Positions 36,713 to 48,424 of a stretch of 64,000 nucleotides of DNA are shown here, piece by piece. The stretch's first letter is position 1, and each line of letters begins with the position of its first letter. Below the pieces are notes generated by a model. The model worked only from the letters and a program-made list of their open reading frames with translations, had not been told where the DNA came from and made no database searches. The stretch is from assembly GCA_958299035.1 (NCBI GenBank), contig CATQJL010000223.1, positions 71,965,006-72,029,005 on the forward strand, given 5' to 3'. A program made the position numbers and the translations under genes. This DNA is from Cylicocyclus nassatus (lineage: Eukaryota > Nematoda > Chromadorea > Rhabditida > Strongylidae).

Positions 36713-37265
36713 TCGTTATCTAGACATAGGCAGGAGGTGCCCTATCTGCCCCCCCCCCCAACAAAGGCAGGGACCGTAATCAGGCCGTTCGTTCCGGGAC
36801 CCGATCGCGATTTCTCAATGGTCCTTTAAACTTTCATGCCCCGTCTCAATGAATCCCGCCAGTACTCAACAGCTGGATTTTCGCTAATCCGAAGACTGCT
36901 TTTCTGACTTCAAGCTCCTCCCACAGCCAATTGTCGCCTGTTGAGTCGCCCCACTTCGTCATTGGCATGGTGTCGCTTCATCCGTCCACGGCTAATCTCC
37001 TCTGACATCTGTCATACACACCACTACATTGTTTCTGCTCTTGTGCCTCCAGTACGTGTCATGAAACTTCTTGTTTCCATAGGTGTTCGAATGAACTGGT
37101 GGAATGTATAAGTCAAAAAGTGCTCAAGTCTCGCATTTTTCAGCCATTCCTTTACAAATTGGTGCATATGTTTCATATTTTCATGTCATTTACTTTGCAG
37201 TACTCACTGGATATCTTCACGTGTGAAAAATCAGTGCAAAATTCAGTCCAGTCTTGATTAATCTC

Positions 37266-37382
37266 AACAAAACTTGAAATTCCCACGCGTAAGTACAAAC
37301 ATCGTAGCAGCTTTGATGTTTTCTTACTTGGTGTTTTGCGTCGATGTTTGTACTCACGCGTAGGAGTTCCTAATTTTGTTAG
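37266..37382. mobile_element. Small foldback MITE, about 117 bp
   Basis: AACAAAACTTGAAATTCCCACGCG with AGTACAAACATCG recurs inverted (CGATGTTTGTACTCACGCGTAGG to about 37382). The arms are nearly as long as half the element. No duplication could be fixed. Confidence 0.55.
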
Positions 37383-38376
37383 GAATGAACGAAATTGGCC
37401 TGAATTTCCGCACTAATTTTCGATAGGAGGTTATAAAATTTTGAAGACGTAATGATTATTTTCATGGCTCTTTCCTGGCTATTGGACTGCACATAGTCAT
37501 GAGTTAGAAAACAAGTTTCTTGTTTTTGACATTCTGGCCTTCCTTTTTGTCTCTTTGCCTCAAGCTGCTCCTCTTCTAAAGGAGCTGTCATCTCAGTTTT
37601 TTATGTGTTTCTCGATATGCTCGGCAATTCTCGCCCCCTCTCTCGCTTCACTTTTCGCTCACTTTGCACTGCTTTTGAGTTACTCGATTTCAGAGGAGCC
37701 AGGCAGGCCTCGAAGTAAATGAATGCCGCCCTACATAATTGCGCAATTACATGAAAAGAGAATAGAAATAGGAAAGAAAATATAAAAAAGCGAAAGCGGC
37801 AAGCAGGGAATTTGAAAAGTTGATTGATTTGGTAGGTTAATCAAGCTGTTTTTGTTGCATTAGAAAAACTTTTTTTTATTAATTCAGGCTGAACTCTGTA
37901 CGTCAGGAAATTGTCCATCTTTACTCGCAAAAGCACAATTCACCGTCAAAGAAACTGGAAGGTGACTGTAGAGATACTGCAGGTTAGCATATAACCATCT
38001 CATTTTACTATGCTTACGTTAAGGGTTTTTGGTTTTTCAATTACGTATTGTGCACAATTCTTTTCTCCTTTTATCGGTAATCCCGCATTCATTCAAATCA
38101 CTTGTTCGATTGTGAAATAATATGCAGGCGCTGTTCAGATGTGCTTGGAGAACAAGCAAATCTAACTCGAAGATCTGCGTGCTTGTCTTGAAAAAGTTAT
38201 TAGTATATCGAAATCCTTGCATGAAGATTTAGACCTGAGTCGGAAACTAGTAAGTTTTTTCACTCCTCATCCTGTCCGCAATCCGCAGACGATGAAGATT
38301 TCAGGTTCTAGAAAGAGAGGAGCAGTGAAATGAACTGAGTACAAAATTACGTCTACCACATGTTAGTTTGTCACTA

Positions 38377-39927
38377 CAGTGCTGGCCAAAACTATAGATC
38401 CACTATAAAAAACTGCCGTAGTTCATCTGCTTTTCAACGAATTGATCTGAATTTTGGTACAGCTGTGTGTTCAACAGGCTTCCATCAGTGACCGGAGCGG
38501 ATCCCGCTTTCGTTAGATTATTCAGGAGAAAAATCAAAAATTTCGAAAAAAGCAGGCTCGAAGGTTGGCCAAAACTATAGATCCACCTAAGATTTTTGTC
38601 CGCTAAAGTAATTCTCGACTTCCAAAGTCTTTTGTGCATATACATAGTCGAAAGTCAAAGCAGTGGCTTTAGTCCAGCTGCGACATACTTTAATAAGAAA
38701 CGCTTATCTGCTCTTTTTACTTAAAAAATACTTTCACGCGTATTTTGTTCCCAAGAATGTGTTTTTATGGCTAATTTCGCAGTTTCTTGACTGGTTTGGA
38801 AGCGATAGGTCTCCATCTATCTTATAGATGCTCAGCAGTGTGAGCAGTAGAAAAAAATTCGAGTTTTCGTATTCAGAGCGCACCCGACATAGACTTAGCC
38901 GCGGGCCTTCGCTCGAATTTTTCCCTTCAAACTCTTTCTGGATTGTTGTCATGAGCGTGAACTGGAGTAATGACATTGTTGGTATGTATTAGAGTGCGTA
39001 TGCAGTGGTTGCAGGTCTATGCAGATCCCATTATGCATGCTAACTGAGGACTTCATCCTGCAAAAAAGTGATTTGCAACAAGCCTCAAAGTTATTTCTGA
39101 TTCTGATCATAATGCTTATGTGAGTCACAAGACAACATACAGTAGAGGGTGTATTCACTAATTAGCAGCTAAACAATGGCAAAATTCAAGGAAGGTACCA
39201 TTTAGTAAGTACTTTGAGATTGCCGAACACACCGCAAGACTTATGCTTTGAAAAGGTGTTGAAATGCGACTTCGCGAACAATCGTGACTATGACTTGCAA
39301 ACTTCTTTTGTGTAAATAATGCTAAATAATGTTTCTACATTATTTTGAGCTTGCAAAAATAGCGTACAGCAATTTTGAAGGCAAAAATTCGAGCGCAGGC
39401 CCGCGGCTAAGTCTGTGTCGGGTGCGCTTTGAATACGAAAACTCGAATTTTTTCTACTGCTCACACTGCTGAGCATCTTTAAGATAGATGGAGACCTATC
39501 GCTTCCAAACCAGTCAAGAAACTGCGAAATTAGCCATAAAAACACATTCTTGGGAACAAAATACGCGTGAAAGTATTTTTTAAGTAAAAAGAGCAGATAA
39601 GCGTTTCTTATTAAAGTATGTCGCAGCTGGACTAAAGCCACTGCTTTGACTTTCGACTATGTATATGCACAAAAGACTTTGGAAGTCGAGAATTACTTTA
39701 GCGGACAAAAATCTTAGGTGGATCTATAGTTTTGGCCAACCTTCGAGCCTGCTTTTTTCGAAATTTTTGATTTTTCTCCTGAATAATCTAACGAAAGCGG
39801 GATCCGCTCCGGTCACTGATGGAAGCCTGTTGAACACACAGCTGTACCAAAATTCAGATCAATTCGTTGAAAAGCAGATGAACTACGGCAGTTTTTTATA
39901 GTGGATCTATAGTTTTGGCCAGCACTG
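38377..39927. mobile_element. Young Tc1-like foldback element with IR/DR ends
   Basis: The ends are CAGTGCTGGCCAAAACTATA flanked by TA (38375-38376 and 39928-39929). Arms of about 555 bp are almost identical: the same 80-codon frame is intact in both (38403-38645 minus and 39659-39901 plus) only because the arms mirror each other. An internal copy of the terminal motif (TTGGCCAAAACTATAGATCCACC) lies about 190 bp inside each end. The spacer of about 440 bp has no transposase. Size and design match the element at 213-1760, but the sequence is a different family. Confidence 0.9.
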
Positions 39928-41810
39928 TATTCGCCGATAACTTTCGTCTCTTGCATATATGGTCACGAAAAGGTCAGTTATCTTGATAATCCGGGATAAG
40001 CCTTTTTCCTTTGATTTCCTTCTTTTCTAGCTATCCACTGCAGCAAGTCGATATTCCCGATCGCTACGGCCAACCGTGCTGGGCGCCTGTACCATGCAGC
40101 CAGGATGTCATCCTATACTACAGTGACCATTTAAGAAGGCATCCATCTCATACAGCCACCTCATACCTCACAGCAACAAGGGTCTTGAATTATTTCCAAC
40201 GTTCTTTCGCTTGTATATTGCACTCTTACCCTCTCCAAAGATATATATATATATGCATTGTCAAAGGTTCTTAAAGGTTGTGTTTGTTTTGATGTTGCTG
40301 AGACTAAATCTGGACAAAGATAGTTAACCATCTTACAATTAGCTCCTTTAGAAGATGGAGCAGCTTGATGCGAAGAGACAAAAAGGAAGGTCAGAATGTC
40401 AAAAATAGGAAACTTGTATTCTATTTCATTACTACGTGCAGTCCAATAGCCAGGAAAGAGCCATGAAAATGATCACTACGTCTTCAAAATTTTATAGCTT
40501 CCTATCGAAAATCAATGCGGAAATTCAGGCCAGTTTTGTTCAATCTTAACTAAATTGAAAACTCCTGCGCGTGACTCCAAACATCGACGCAAAACATCAA
40601 GCAACAAAACATCAGAGCTGACCGACAAAGACCGACAAGAATGCAAGACCGACGAACTCAGCTTGTCAGCTTGTCTTACTTTTGATTGAACATTCGATCG
40701 ACTGATAAGCTGAACTTAGGTCTACGTTGTGGAACATATGATGAAGATATCCATGCAGTATCGTCAACCCTTGTAGTTGGATTCTGAAAGACGAATGATG
40801 ATGATTACTTGCTTATGTTTGGAAAAACAGTGTACTTTCAGCCATTAGCCAACAAAGGGACCTCATTTCATAGACTGTGTGCTATATCTGTAATCAGCTT
40901 GTCAGATAAGCTCCATACCCAAAATTCTGAGTGAATTCGAAGTGTTTGAATTTTGTCGCTTGAGAGGGACTTTTGTGCTTTCTTGAAAGATAGGAACAAA
41001 AACTCAGTTTCTAAAAGTATCCAAAAGTATCTATGTTGTACACAGTACACATCATTACTGGAACTACGGTTTTCCTCCTTGAAACAGGAGCAAAGAAAAG
41101 TTGCGACTAGCACGCGTCGTTCGCGTTGTCGCGCTTCGTTGCGACTGTTGTTCGATTTGTCCCTCATAACTTCTTGACAAATGCCGGCGGCACAGCTCTA
41201 CAGCGTCATTTGAAAAGGAAGAGCTTAGGCCTTTGACTTGATAAGTTTGGACAAAAAGAAAACCTCCTCTAAACGTTCAAAAGAGCCTCCAAAGCCGCGT
41301 GCTGCAGCACCGGTCCGAAAAGTGTCAAAGGACAGTGAGAAAATCGCGATCTGGTCCCGGCACGAACAGCCTAATTACGGTCCCTACCTTTGTTGGGGGG
41401 GGGCAGATAGGGCACCTCCGTAGGCAGTCTAGTGAACGGAACCTCGAGCAGTGGTGAGTTTTACGTAACTAGCGACTGGAGTTTTAATTTATGAGCACAG
41501 TTCTTTTTTGGGAACTTAGCAGTTAGGGAGGGCAATGGTGCACTTCAAATTTTGGGAGTGGATTCTAACTTCTTAAATTCATTTGCAGAAAAAATACTGA
41601 AATCAACAGTATCGCGGAGAGAGGGTAAAGGGGAGAGGGAGGGATTTGTAGATAAAATACACTATTTTCAATATCTTCAAGAACAGACCTGGAGAAAGGA
41701 AACCCTGAACTCAAGGCTAGACCGAAGGATGTAAAGAAATTTGTAGAGAAAAAAGCTTCAAAGTTTTGAAAAGCTCCAGAGTAGAAGAAATGATGGCTAT
41801 CTATAGAAGT

Positions 41811-41850
41811 GGGTGGCAGGGAGGGGGAGGGGGAGGGGAAGAGATGGGGG
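41811..41850 (+). other. G-rich tract with G-quadruplex potential
   Basis: GGGAGGGGGAGGGGGAGGGG and a following GGGGG run give at least four closely spaced G-runs with one-base loops on the plus strand. Function is not known. It lies in a stretch (41430-42180) with no gene. Confidence 0.5.
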
Positions 41851-43126
41851 AGACGAGATTTGGCTTTGAACTCAAGGATGCCTTAAAAACGATGCCCATG
41901 AAGATGGTAACGTTTGCAGCGCTCTGTAGCGGTTAAGAAGGAGAAGAAGCTACTATGGAACAGTCTTCAAAAATTAGGAGCATCTATTGGGGTACTAAAA
42001 CAGAGTAGCAGAAGGCTACGGTAACAAAGCGAGTCGTGCGCAAATTTTTTCGTTCCTTTCTAAATTGCTGGAAACTCACTCAATACTAATCACTACTTTC
42101 TATGTAAAAGTATGCCTGAGAATCAGTGCTATACTTTTTGGCTAGGAAAAGGTAAGCCACAAAACTAAAGGTACGCTACAAGAGCTGGAACTTTTGACTT
42201 TTGAACACTCGGAACATACGATAAAATCAAAAATAGTTCAAAGTCTTTCCCCCAACTCTGTACAAAAAAAATATCCGGCTCTCATTTGCCTCACCCTGTA
42301 GCTGTAGTGCTGATAATACGGAAAGATTATTAAAGTTGGATTACCTCACCACACATGGAGTATCAGAAAGCTTAGCTCAGCTAGAGGTTGTGGCAAATCA
42401 CATGCCTGGCTTGAAGACGACATGAAACAGTGTTAAGCGAAAACAACACACGTCTGTTGAAAGACTCGCGTCTCCGCCCTTGCGCGCCTATCCCTCCGTT
42501 TGCGCGTGACAATCCGACTCAAAGGCACCGCTCGTCCAAAACAGGGTTCGAGGTTCTCAACTGTATAATTGCCCTACTCGCGCAGTGGCTTCGCCTAGCA
42601 CGCGCAGAAATCGAACGGATCATGAAAGAATGCGTCTCTGTCTCGCGATAGGCCCGCAACTGATTCGCGGCTGGACGGCAGGCGAAAGGAATGCTCGTGT
42701 ACTGCGAATTCTGGAGGGCGTCCAGAACTCAATAGTCTGAGATTTTCGTTCCTTTTTAGGCATGTCGGACTCAGCTGGCGTAAGAGGTGTGAAAAAGGGC
42801 AAAAAGTTAAATACGAAGATTTGGGGGAACGGTGCCTTAAAAGGTGCTTAACGGCGAATTTTTAGAAGTATAGGTTTTTTAAGACCCGTAATCTTCCCAA
42901 AAGGCAAGGACTTGGAAGCAAGTTTCTACCGTAACAAGATGTTTTTGAGTTTACGAGCTTTATCAAAAACTCAGGGTTTGTGAAATATTCAAGTTAGTTG
43001 AATAAGCCAAAAGTACCATGCGTTCATTAATTTGTTGGCCCAAACCTTGTACATTCACTGTTAATTATTTGAGGCTGCTTCGCCTCTACATATAATCAGA
43101 CTTTGTAGCGGTGTGTCAAAGCGCAC

Positions 43127-43472
43127 TTGACGGCAGCATCCAGGCAAATCTGGACGTATGGGCTTTCACATGGATCGGAATTTTGAGGCCCTAACTAAGC
43201 CACTGCGCAACTGGCAGCTCAGGCAGTGCTTGAACTATATTCCCCTCGAAACTGGACTCTAGGATTTTATTTCGCATGGATTCATGGCGCAACCCATCAG
43301 TTTGCGTGGTTGCTTGCGCACCGCGGAATTGTAAGGTTTAGTTTAGAGGCGAATATCTCAGCCGTTGCTGCACTACTTGAGCTGCCGGTTGGGCAGTGGC
43401 TTACTTAGGGCCCCAAGATTACTATCCACGTGAAAGCTCCACAGTCCAGATTTGCCTGGACGCTGCTTTCAA
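43127..43472. mobile_element. Foldback MITE, about 346 bp
   Basis: TTGACGGCAGCATCCAGGCAAATCTGGA and its inverse (to 43472) bound arms of about 100 bp, including AGCCACTGCGCAACTGGCAGCTC and its near-inverse. The terminal word GCAGCATCCAGGCAAA also starts the dispersed repeat at about 9998. No coding. Confidence 0.65.
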
Positions 43473-43796
43473 GGGAATAAACGCAAGAGTCCGAGTGCTT
43501 ATACCACAGTTATTTGAAAGCGATATAAAGCGAAATCTGAAGTATAGAATGACAAAAGATACTATTCTGTTATGAGCGAATACCCTCTGTTTCATTGGGA
43601 GTAGCTGTGGGGTGGGGGTCTGGTCTCTGCATACCTCCCGGGATCGTGCTCTCTGATCATTTCTCATTGATTTGGGATAAGGATTCTGTAGACCATAAAA
43701 CTAGTTCCAACTTGCTTTGACCCAGAAGAGGGTCGCAGTTTTCCTCCTAGTTGTCAGGAGTTCTTACCAGAGTAATATGAATTTAAGCTCTTTGTA

Positions 43797-44985
43797 TAAG
43801 GTTGCCTCACATGTTAACTTCATTTTCAAATAACTTAAGCTGTTTTTGTTTTCGGATAGATTTGGGGTAACATTCGATAGAACGCAGCAAGCTCTACAAA
43901 AAGGCCACCAAAGATCCACCTAAGTCGTAACCCAGGTAAAATTTGGAGCCTAAAATCAAAATTTACAACTACTCTAAAAATCGGATCTCCTTCCAGAAAA
44001 TCCCTAGACTTGCAACTTGATCTCTATATAGTAGACACAAAGTAGTACCCAGATATGTAATAGGTGGATTTTTTCCAGGGCTCGAAATTGAGAAGCAAAG
44101 ATGGTCCGGAAATGCCAAAATGCACTTCGGGTTTTTCCTGTAAAACTTGGTATTTCTCGATTATAAGAGGAAATGCAGAGGCGAGATTCTATGTTTGTAC
44201 TCAATAAAGCAACGTTCAGGCAAGATCCACCCACCCGAACTAGCACATAGTTGTAAAGCGGGCCCCAAGGCTATCCGAACTGCATTGGTCCGATCCTTTG
44301 ACGTGGCCTTCAAAAGGGGATACGGGCCTGTGATACGTATCACAAACCTCCCCTTCGTATCACAATCCACCCCTGACGATGAGCGCTTACGCAAGAGCTG
44401 CAACTGCACCCATGCAGTTGCAGCTGCTCCTCGCTGGCCTGCCGACGGGGACGAGCGAATAGAAACTCGTCCGCGCCCTCGAGACAGGTTCTCCAGGAAT
44501 CGGTTTTTTTTGTGAATTTTGGAAAATCTTTCTAATCAAGTTGAATCAAGTTCGGAACTGTAATCAGGGCCACCGAAAGGCCCCAGAATGAGGAAAACAT
44601 GGGGAGCCAAATTCCGGGTGGACGCTGCTTTTAAGGGGATTGTAGTAAATGGCATGTGTGGGAGGGGCTGGGGCGGATGCCATTTTTGGATTATCTTATT
44701 TTCGCTTTCTATGCGCGGAAGAAATTCAGTGAAAGCAAATATGAGTATTACTATGTGCCTACTGTATAATGACCAAGTTGGAGATCCGTAGGTTTTTTCT
44801 TCGTAATCCTATTTTCAGGTGTCAATTTTTTCGATTGTGTCTCCAAACATTACATAGAATGCACCTAGGCGAATCCTAGGCGGTCATTTTCTAGAGCTTC
44901 ATTTGCTCTATCGAATGACACCGTAAGCATATTGAAAAAAAACTTTGAATTATTTGAAAAAGGATTTACTTTTGGGACAACCTAA
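43797..44985. mobile_element. Mariner-type MITE, third family copy, with a nested repeat
   Basis: The flanks are TA (43795-43796 and 44986-44987). The right end TTTTGGGACAACCTAA and the left TAAGGTTGCCTCA match the family of 8241-9051, as do the internal words CATTCGATAGA and CCACCTAAGTCG. It is about 380 bp longer than that copy because a dispersed repeat (about 44240-44630) sits in its middle. Confidence 0.75.
44240..44630. repeat. Dispersed repeat, copy 3, with strong hairpins
   Basis: This is related to 16180-16500 (GGGCCACCGAAAGGCCCCAGAATGA). It contains the perfect palindrome GTGATACGTATCAC (44330-44343) and a perfect 12-bp stem, GCTGCAACTGCA, with a 4-base loop (44397-44424). It is inserted into the mariner-type MITE. 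Confidence 0.5.
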
Positions 44986-45019
44986 TATAACTGTTCGCAT
45001 GCAATATTGCTGTAACTTG

Positions 45020-45660
45020 TTTTGATTACTAGCACTTAGGTTGAATATAATTCATCCAGTACTGGCCATCAATTGCTGGCTTCACTGCTTTCTAACATTT
45101 GGGAAATTGTAGACAAGCTAGGACTACACAAATCACAGTATTGATAATCTTGCAGCCAAACAATGATCAAGCAGCCATTAGTTGTGCAAGTGCAACTGAC
45201 ACCTATGACCACGAGTGGTGTGAATGTATGCGATGCCATAGCAGTTGCAATGAATGTGTCCGTTAGACAAAAGCAGTTATTCAGAGTAGAGAGTTTTGTT
45301 ATGTTGATTTAACAATAAAATACCGCTTTTGCAAAAGCCACCAGTCGTCGGTCCTTATTCAAAACATGAAATGGAAAACGTTATATAACAGCTACCGCGC
45401 TTTAGAAAACGTTTGGCTTGTCACAGAGAGCAAATCGTCAATGCTAGGCATTTCACATACGATTGTTTTATGAAATCTCTGGTTCATTTTTGGAAATCCG
45501 TGGCTTCGAACATAATGCTTCCATCCACAAGATGCCAGTTTCTTCCACAATAATCAGAGTCTACATTTAGACAGTCTTAATTGTCCACTGCGAAATGCTA
45601 ACGCACACGCGCTTCGCATATAGTGAATTTATCAAATAATTATTACAAATTGTAGATAAC
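45020..45660 (+). promoter_or_regulatory. Upstream region of the small peptide gene
   Basis: There is no other gene in this stretch. ATTACAAATTGTAG ends at 45656, just before the 45673 ATG, and could be a 3' splice acceptor for a spliced leader or an untranslated exon. That is inference: a spliced leader is common in nematodes, but the sequence shows only the acceptor-like word. Confidence 0.25.
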
Positions 45661-45672
45661 TTATTGGTAGCG

Positions 45673-46051
45673 ATGTTTCCTGTGAAGCCGCTATTAGCCT
45701 TAGTGCTGGCCTATGTGATCGTGGTGATGGAGGGAACAGGACTGAGATCGCCGCTAGGCGGAGGTATTAATAGCCGACAAAGCAGTTTTGATGTAAGTTT
45801 TTGTGTGTACGGAAACCTTCAGAATGTGTCACATTGTAGTGCGAGAAACACTGCAAACGTGGTGACTGGAAGTGCAGACTACAGTGCTCCACATATCCAT
45901 TGAGAAGAGTTTGATTATTTGCTATGTTAAATACAAACCTCTGAGTCCAAGTACTAACGCTAGGCTCATTAAGTGGCCTCTGTTGTACGCGTATAAATAT
46001 TTTTAGAAGCTTACTCTTACGGATGCTGTTTTATTCGATCTTTTCATGTAA
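45673..46051 (+). CDS. Putative two-exon gene for a small secreted peptide (54 residues)
   Basis: Exon 1 (45673-45792) encodes 40 residues starting MFPVKPLLALVLAYVIVV, a good signal peptide, then GTGLRSPLGGGINSR. It ends on a whole codon at a strong donor, GTAAGTTTTT. A TTTTTAG acceptor precedes exon 2 (46007-46051), which reads KLTLTDAVLFDLFM and a stop in the same phase. AATAAA overlaps the stop (46050-46055). The intron would be 214 bases. The product looks like a secreted peptide precursor or small effector. No cleavage sites or family were recognised. The exon 2 choice is inference. Without splicing the first frame runs on to 45903. Confidence 0.45.
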
Positions 46052-46055
46052 TAAA

Positions 46056-46840
46056 TAGATTTATTTTATCTCTCCATAAAGTAGAGCAGCAGCCCGAGAA
46101 CGCAAGGCATCGTGATCAAAGGCCCGTAGAAGGTCAACTTGAACCATGCGCGGTCATTTGATGAGCGACTCTACACTAAAGTTGAGTTAGGGTTCCAAAC
46201 AGGGCTCGGCATAGATTGTCTGGGATCAAATGGACTTCGTTTTTGGGTTAGAGCAAAAATGTGGTTTTTGCAGGGTCCGGGTGAAGCTCGGAGGAATTCG
46301 GCAAACACAGATTTTACGCGTTGAACGTATTCTTTCGCAGGTGTATTGAGGACTAAACCAAATAGGTTCTTTACAGCGCACAAACAATCACATGACACCA
46401 GTTTGGTATGTGAGCACAAAACTCGAAACTGAATTATGTAAAAAGTTCCGTAAACTTGTGTGTCCTAGTATCCTTTTCTATTTGTTTTTATTAGGTCAAC
46501 ACCAAAGCAACTAGGTTGGTCCGGAGCGTAAAATGAGAGTTTACATAAGTTTTGAACCTTTCTGATTTGTACGATTGGAATACTCACAAATCAATTAAAC
46601 AGTGAAAAGAGCAGATCAAGTCATAGCTTCTCCTCTCTTTTTCGAGCCAAAAATAATATAAAAGTACGTATAAAGGCGTCCTTTGAATTACGTTGCAACA
46701 AATGCGTTGCCAAGCTGTAGGCTACAGATACGGTCGAATGTTGACCTAGAGGTTTTCTACATATTAACACTAAGATGGTACCACTCTCAATAACAAAGTC
46801 GATCAAATATCTCAAAATATGTCTTCTATTGTGTTGTTAT
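46056..46840. other. Intergenic stretch, no gene called
   Basis: Minus-strand and plus-strand frames of 60-80 codons overlap here and none has splice or start support. CAGGGCTCGGCATAG (46199) and CAGGGTCCGGGTGAAGCTCGG (46274) resemble hAT-type termini but I found no partner ends. Confidence 0.3.
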
Positions 46841-46845
46841 GTGGA

Positions 46846-46894
46846 GCAAAGGTCCACCCACTGTTTTCAAGCAAAGGTCCACCCACTGTTTTCA
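46846..46894. repeat. Tandem duplication of a 25-bp unit
   Basis: GCAAAGGTCCACCCACTG with TTTTCAA occurs twice head to tail without a mismatch, which indicates a recent slippage or duplication event. Confidence 0.8.
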
Positions 46895-46970
46895 AAAGGA
46901 TACTTCGTATTTTGCGAAATCATGGGGGACTTCGTTTTCGTAAGTGTTTCAAACCAACGCGCCGGGCCCT
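46895..46970. mobile_element. Lone hAT-type right terminus
   Basis: The stretch ends CGCGCCGGGCCCTG and is preceded by CTTCGTTTTCG, like the right terminus of the large hAT element at 55360 (GTGCCGGGCCCTG). The left end and duplication were not found, so it may be a truncated relic. Confidence 0.4.
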
Positions 46971-47529
46971 GATTATAGATAGGATACTTTGCTAGAACAT
47001 TTTTTGGATATTCGAAAAAGTCTAAACACTTTTTTATTGAAACTATGATTCGCATCTTATCCGAGCGAAATTTTGCAAATGTTAATCATAACATACTCGT
47101 TTGTTTCAAAATCCTACCTTTTTTATAATTCGTGAACAGTTACTTTTGAAGAAATACTCTTGCTGACAATGCTTGACTCATTTGAGAGCTCTTGTTTCCA
47201 GTTTTCTAAGTAAGTCTTGTTTTGCTTATGCTCATGGTATCCATATTCAAATAACGGATTATTCCAAATCATGTGCATTACTGGCTGGAAACTTTTGCTG
47301 CAGTCCACCAAAACACAATTTTGAAAAACATAGGGAAAAGAAATTTGAATAAGCACAATAGTGGGATGATTTGAAAGCTAGCGAAATTTGAAAATGTCGA
47401 CAAAAGTAATGGAGCAAAAACTCTAATTAATAGCTTTCTTTACAACTAAGCGATCCACTCACTTTTTACTCTCCTCTCTTTCTAAATAACCTTACTCTTT
47501 TGAACAAAAAGCACGATCAAAGTTTAGAA

Positions 47530-47934
47530 AAAAGCCAGGATAATAGATCAAATTGACTTATTTTAATTGAAAAAGGGTTCTTCATTCTTACATCATTTCA
47601 AGATTTGAGAGAAAAATCGGTTCTTATTGTACAGAGAATGAGGCGTTATAAATGAGGAAGTAGCATCAATTACTAAGTGGAAACTGGTACGCTTCAACCA
47701 AAACATGAAAATGCAGCAATGATACAAATTTCGCTTCGAATCGATGCCCCATTGCTGATAAACCCCTGAAGAAATGCGAAAAATGATGAAGTGTATCAGC
47801 AGCGCAGCATAAAATTTACGATCGTCCTCGTTTTATTTCATTTGCACGTGTTCGGAGAATAGATGCGAATAATGCTTTCGAACAAAATGACATTTTCTGC
47901 TTTGAAGCATCGGAGCGGAAACTGTTCACCGGGA
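47530..47934. repeat. Displaced copy of the tandem array (module of unit 6)
   Basis: This aligns through about 400 bp with 31190-31600, for example CATTTCAAGATTTGAGAGA, CATGAAAATGCAGCAAT and AAATTTACGATCG. The minus strand reads ADTLHHFSHFFRGLSA, matching the recurrent peptide of the array. It ends where the LINE fragment begins. Confidence 0.65.
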
Positions 47935-48084
47935 TTGAGATAAAACCTTCCCAGCCAAGAAAGAAGTTTGTCACGGATTATATTTTCCAGAACTTTACAC
48001 GGTACTGGATTTATGCTTATAAGCCGGAACTCTGTCACAGCTTGAGGTTTGGAAACTTTTAGAACTGCAGTGACATTTGCTTCT
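47935..48084 (-). pseudogene. LINE reverse transcriptase fragment
   Basis: On the minus strand the frame contains AVLKVSKPQAVTEFRLI, PVPCKVLENIIRDKLLSW and PGEQF. This is the pattern around the first conserved blocks of non-LTR retrotransposon reverse transcriptases (FRPISL...CKVLEKII...). Only about 50 residues remain and no catalytic YADD box is included. It abuts the Penelope-like fragment, so one of them was truncated into the other. The exact boundary near 48085 is uncertain. Confidence 0.55.
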
Positions 48085-48137
48085 TTATGCCGTTGGACAA
48101 CCTCACTTGTGCGTTGAAATAGGGCAGCCATCGTGGT
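48085..48137 (-). pseudogene. Penelope-like element, downstream piece beyond the hAT insertion
   Basis: The minus strand reads WLPYFNAQVRLSNG, the sequence expected directly after the TREAP motif that ends the larger Penelope-like piece at 55369. The two pieces are separated only by the hAT element and share its 8-bp duplication. The frame is continuous when the duplication is counted once. Confidence 0.65.
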
Positions 48138-48424
48138 CAGGGCCCGGCACGAGCTTGTCAAAAGGGGTTTTCGAAAACGAATTCCCCTTTGACCTAAAAA
48201 TTTTTTACGAATTCCCCTTTGACTCAAAAATTGATCCCAGTGATTCTGCAGTGAACATTTTGACCAAAAAACAAGTTTTATTGACGAAAAAACAAAAACA
48301 ATTCATTCATAAAAATAAACAAAAGATTACATTAGAGAGTTGGGAAACAATTGAACTAGATGATTCAAAAAGGATTAAGTGTACAAACCAGGCTCCTCCC
48401 CCCCCCCCCCCTCCCCCTGCCAAG

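Larger units (their letters stand above)
32995..42640. repeat. Large composite inverted repeat, about 9.6 kb
   Basis: Three blocks on the left recur inverted, in mirrored order, on the right. They are 33005-33845 with 42185-42635, 36713-36835 with 41305-41425, and 37290-37600 with 40325-40630. The outer block is roughly 85-90 percent alike where read by eye. The arms are unequal because the left one took insertions at 33075-33431, 33853-34557 and about 34560-35600. It could be an old very large foldback transposon or an inverted segmental duplication. No protein-coding sequence was recognised. Confidence 0.65.

Noticed and set aside
38403..39901. Two identical 80-residue proteins on opposite strands
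   Set aside because: The identity comes from the inverted arms of the foldback element. There is no start context or domain.
46199..46970. A second complete hAT element between CAGGGCTCGG and CCGGGCCCTG
   Set aside because: The bases flanking the two candidate ends do not match, so no target duplication supports them as a pair.
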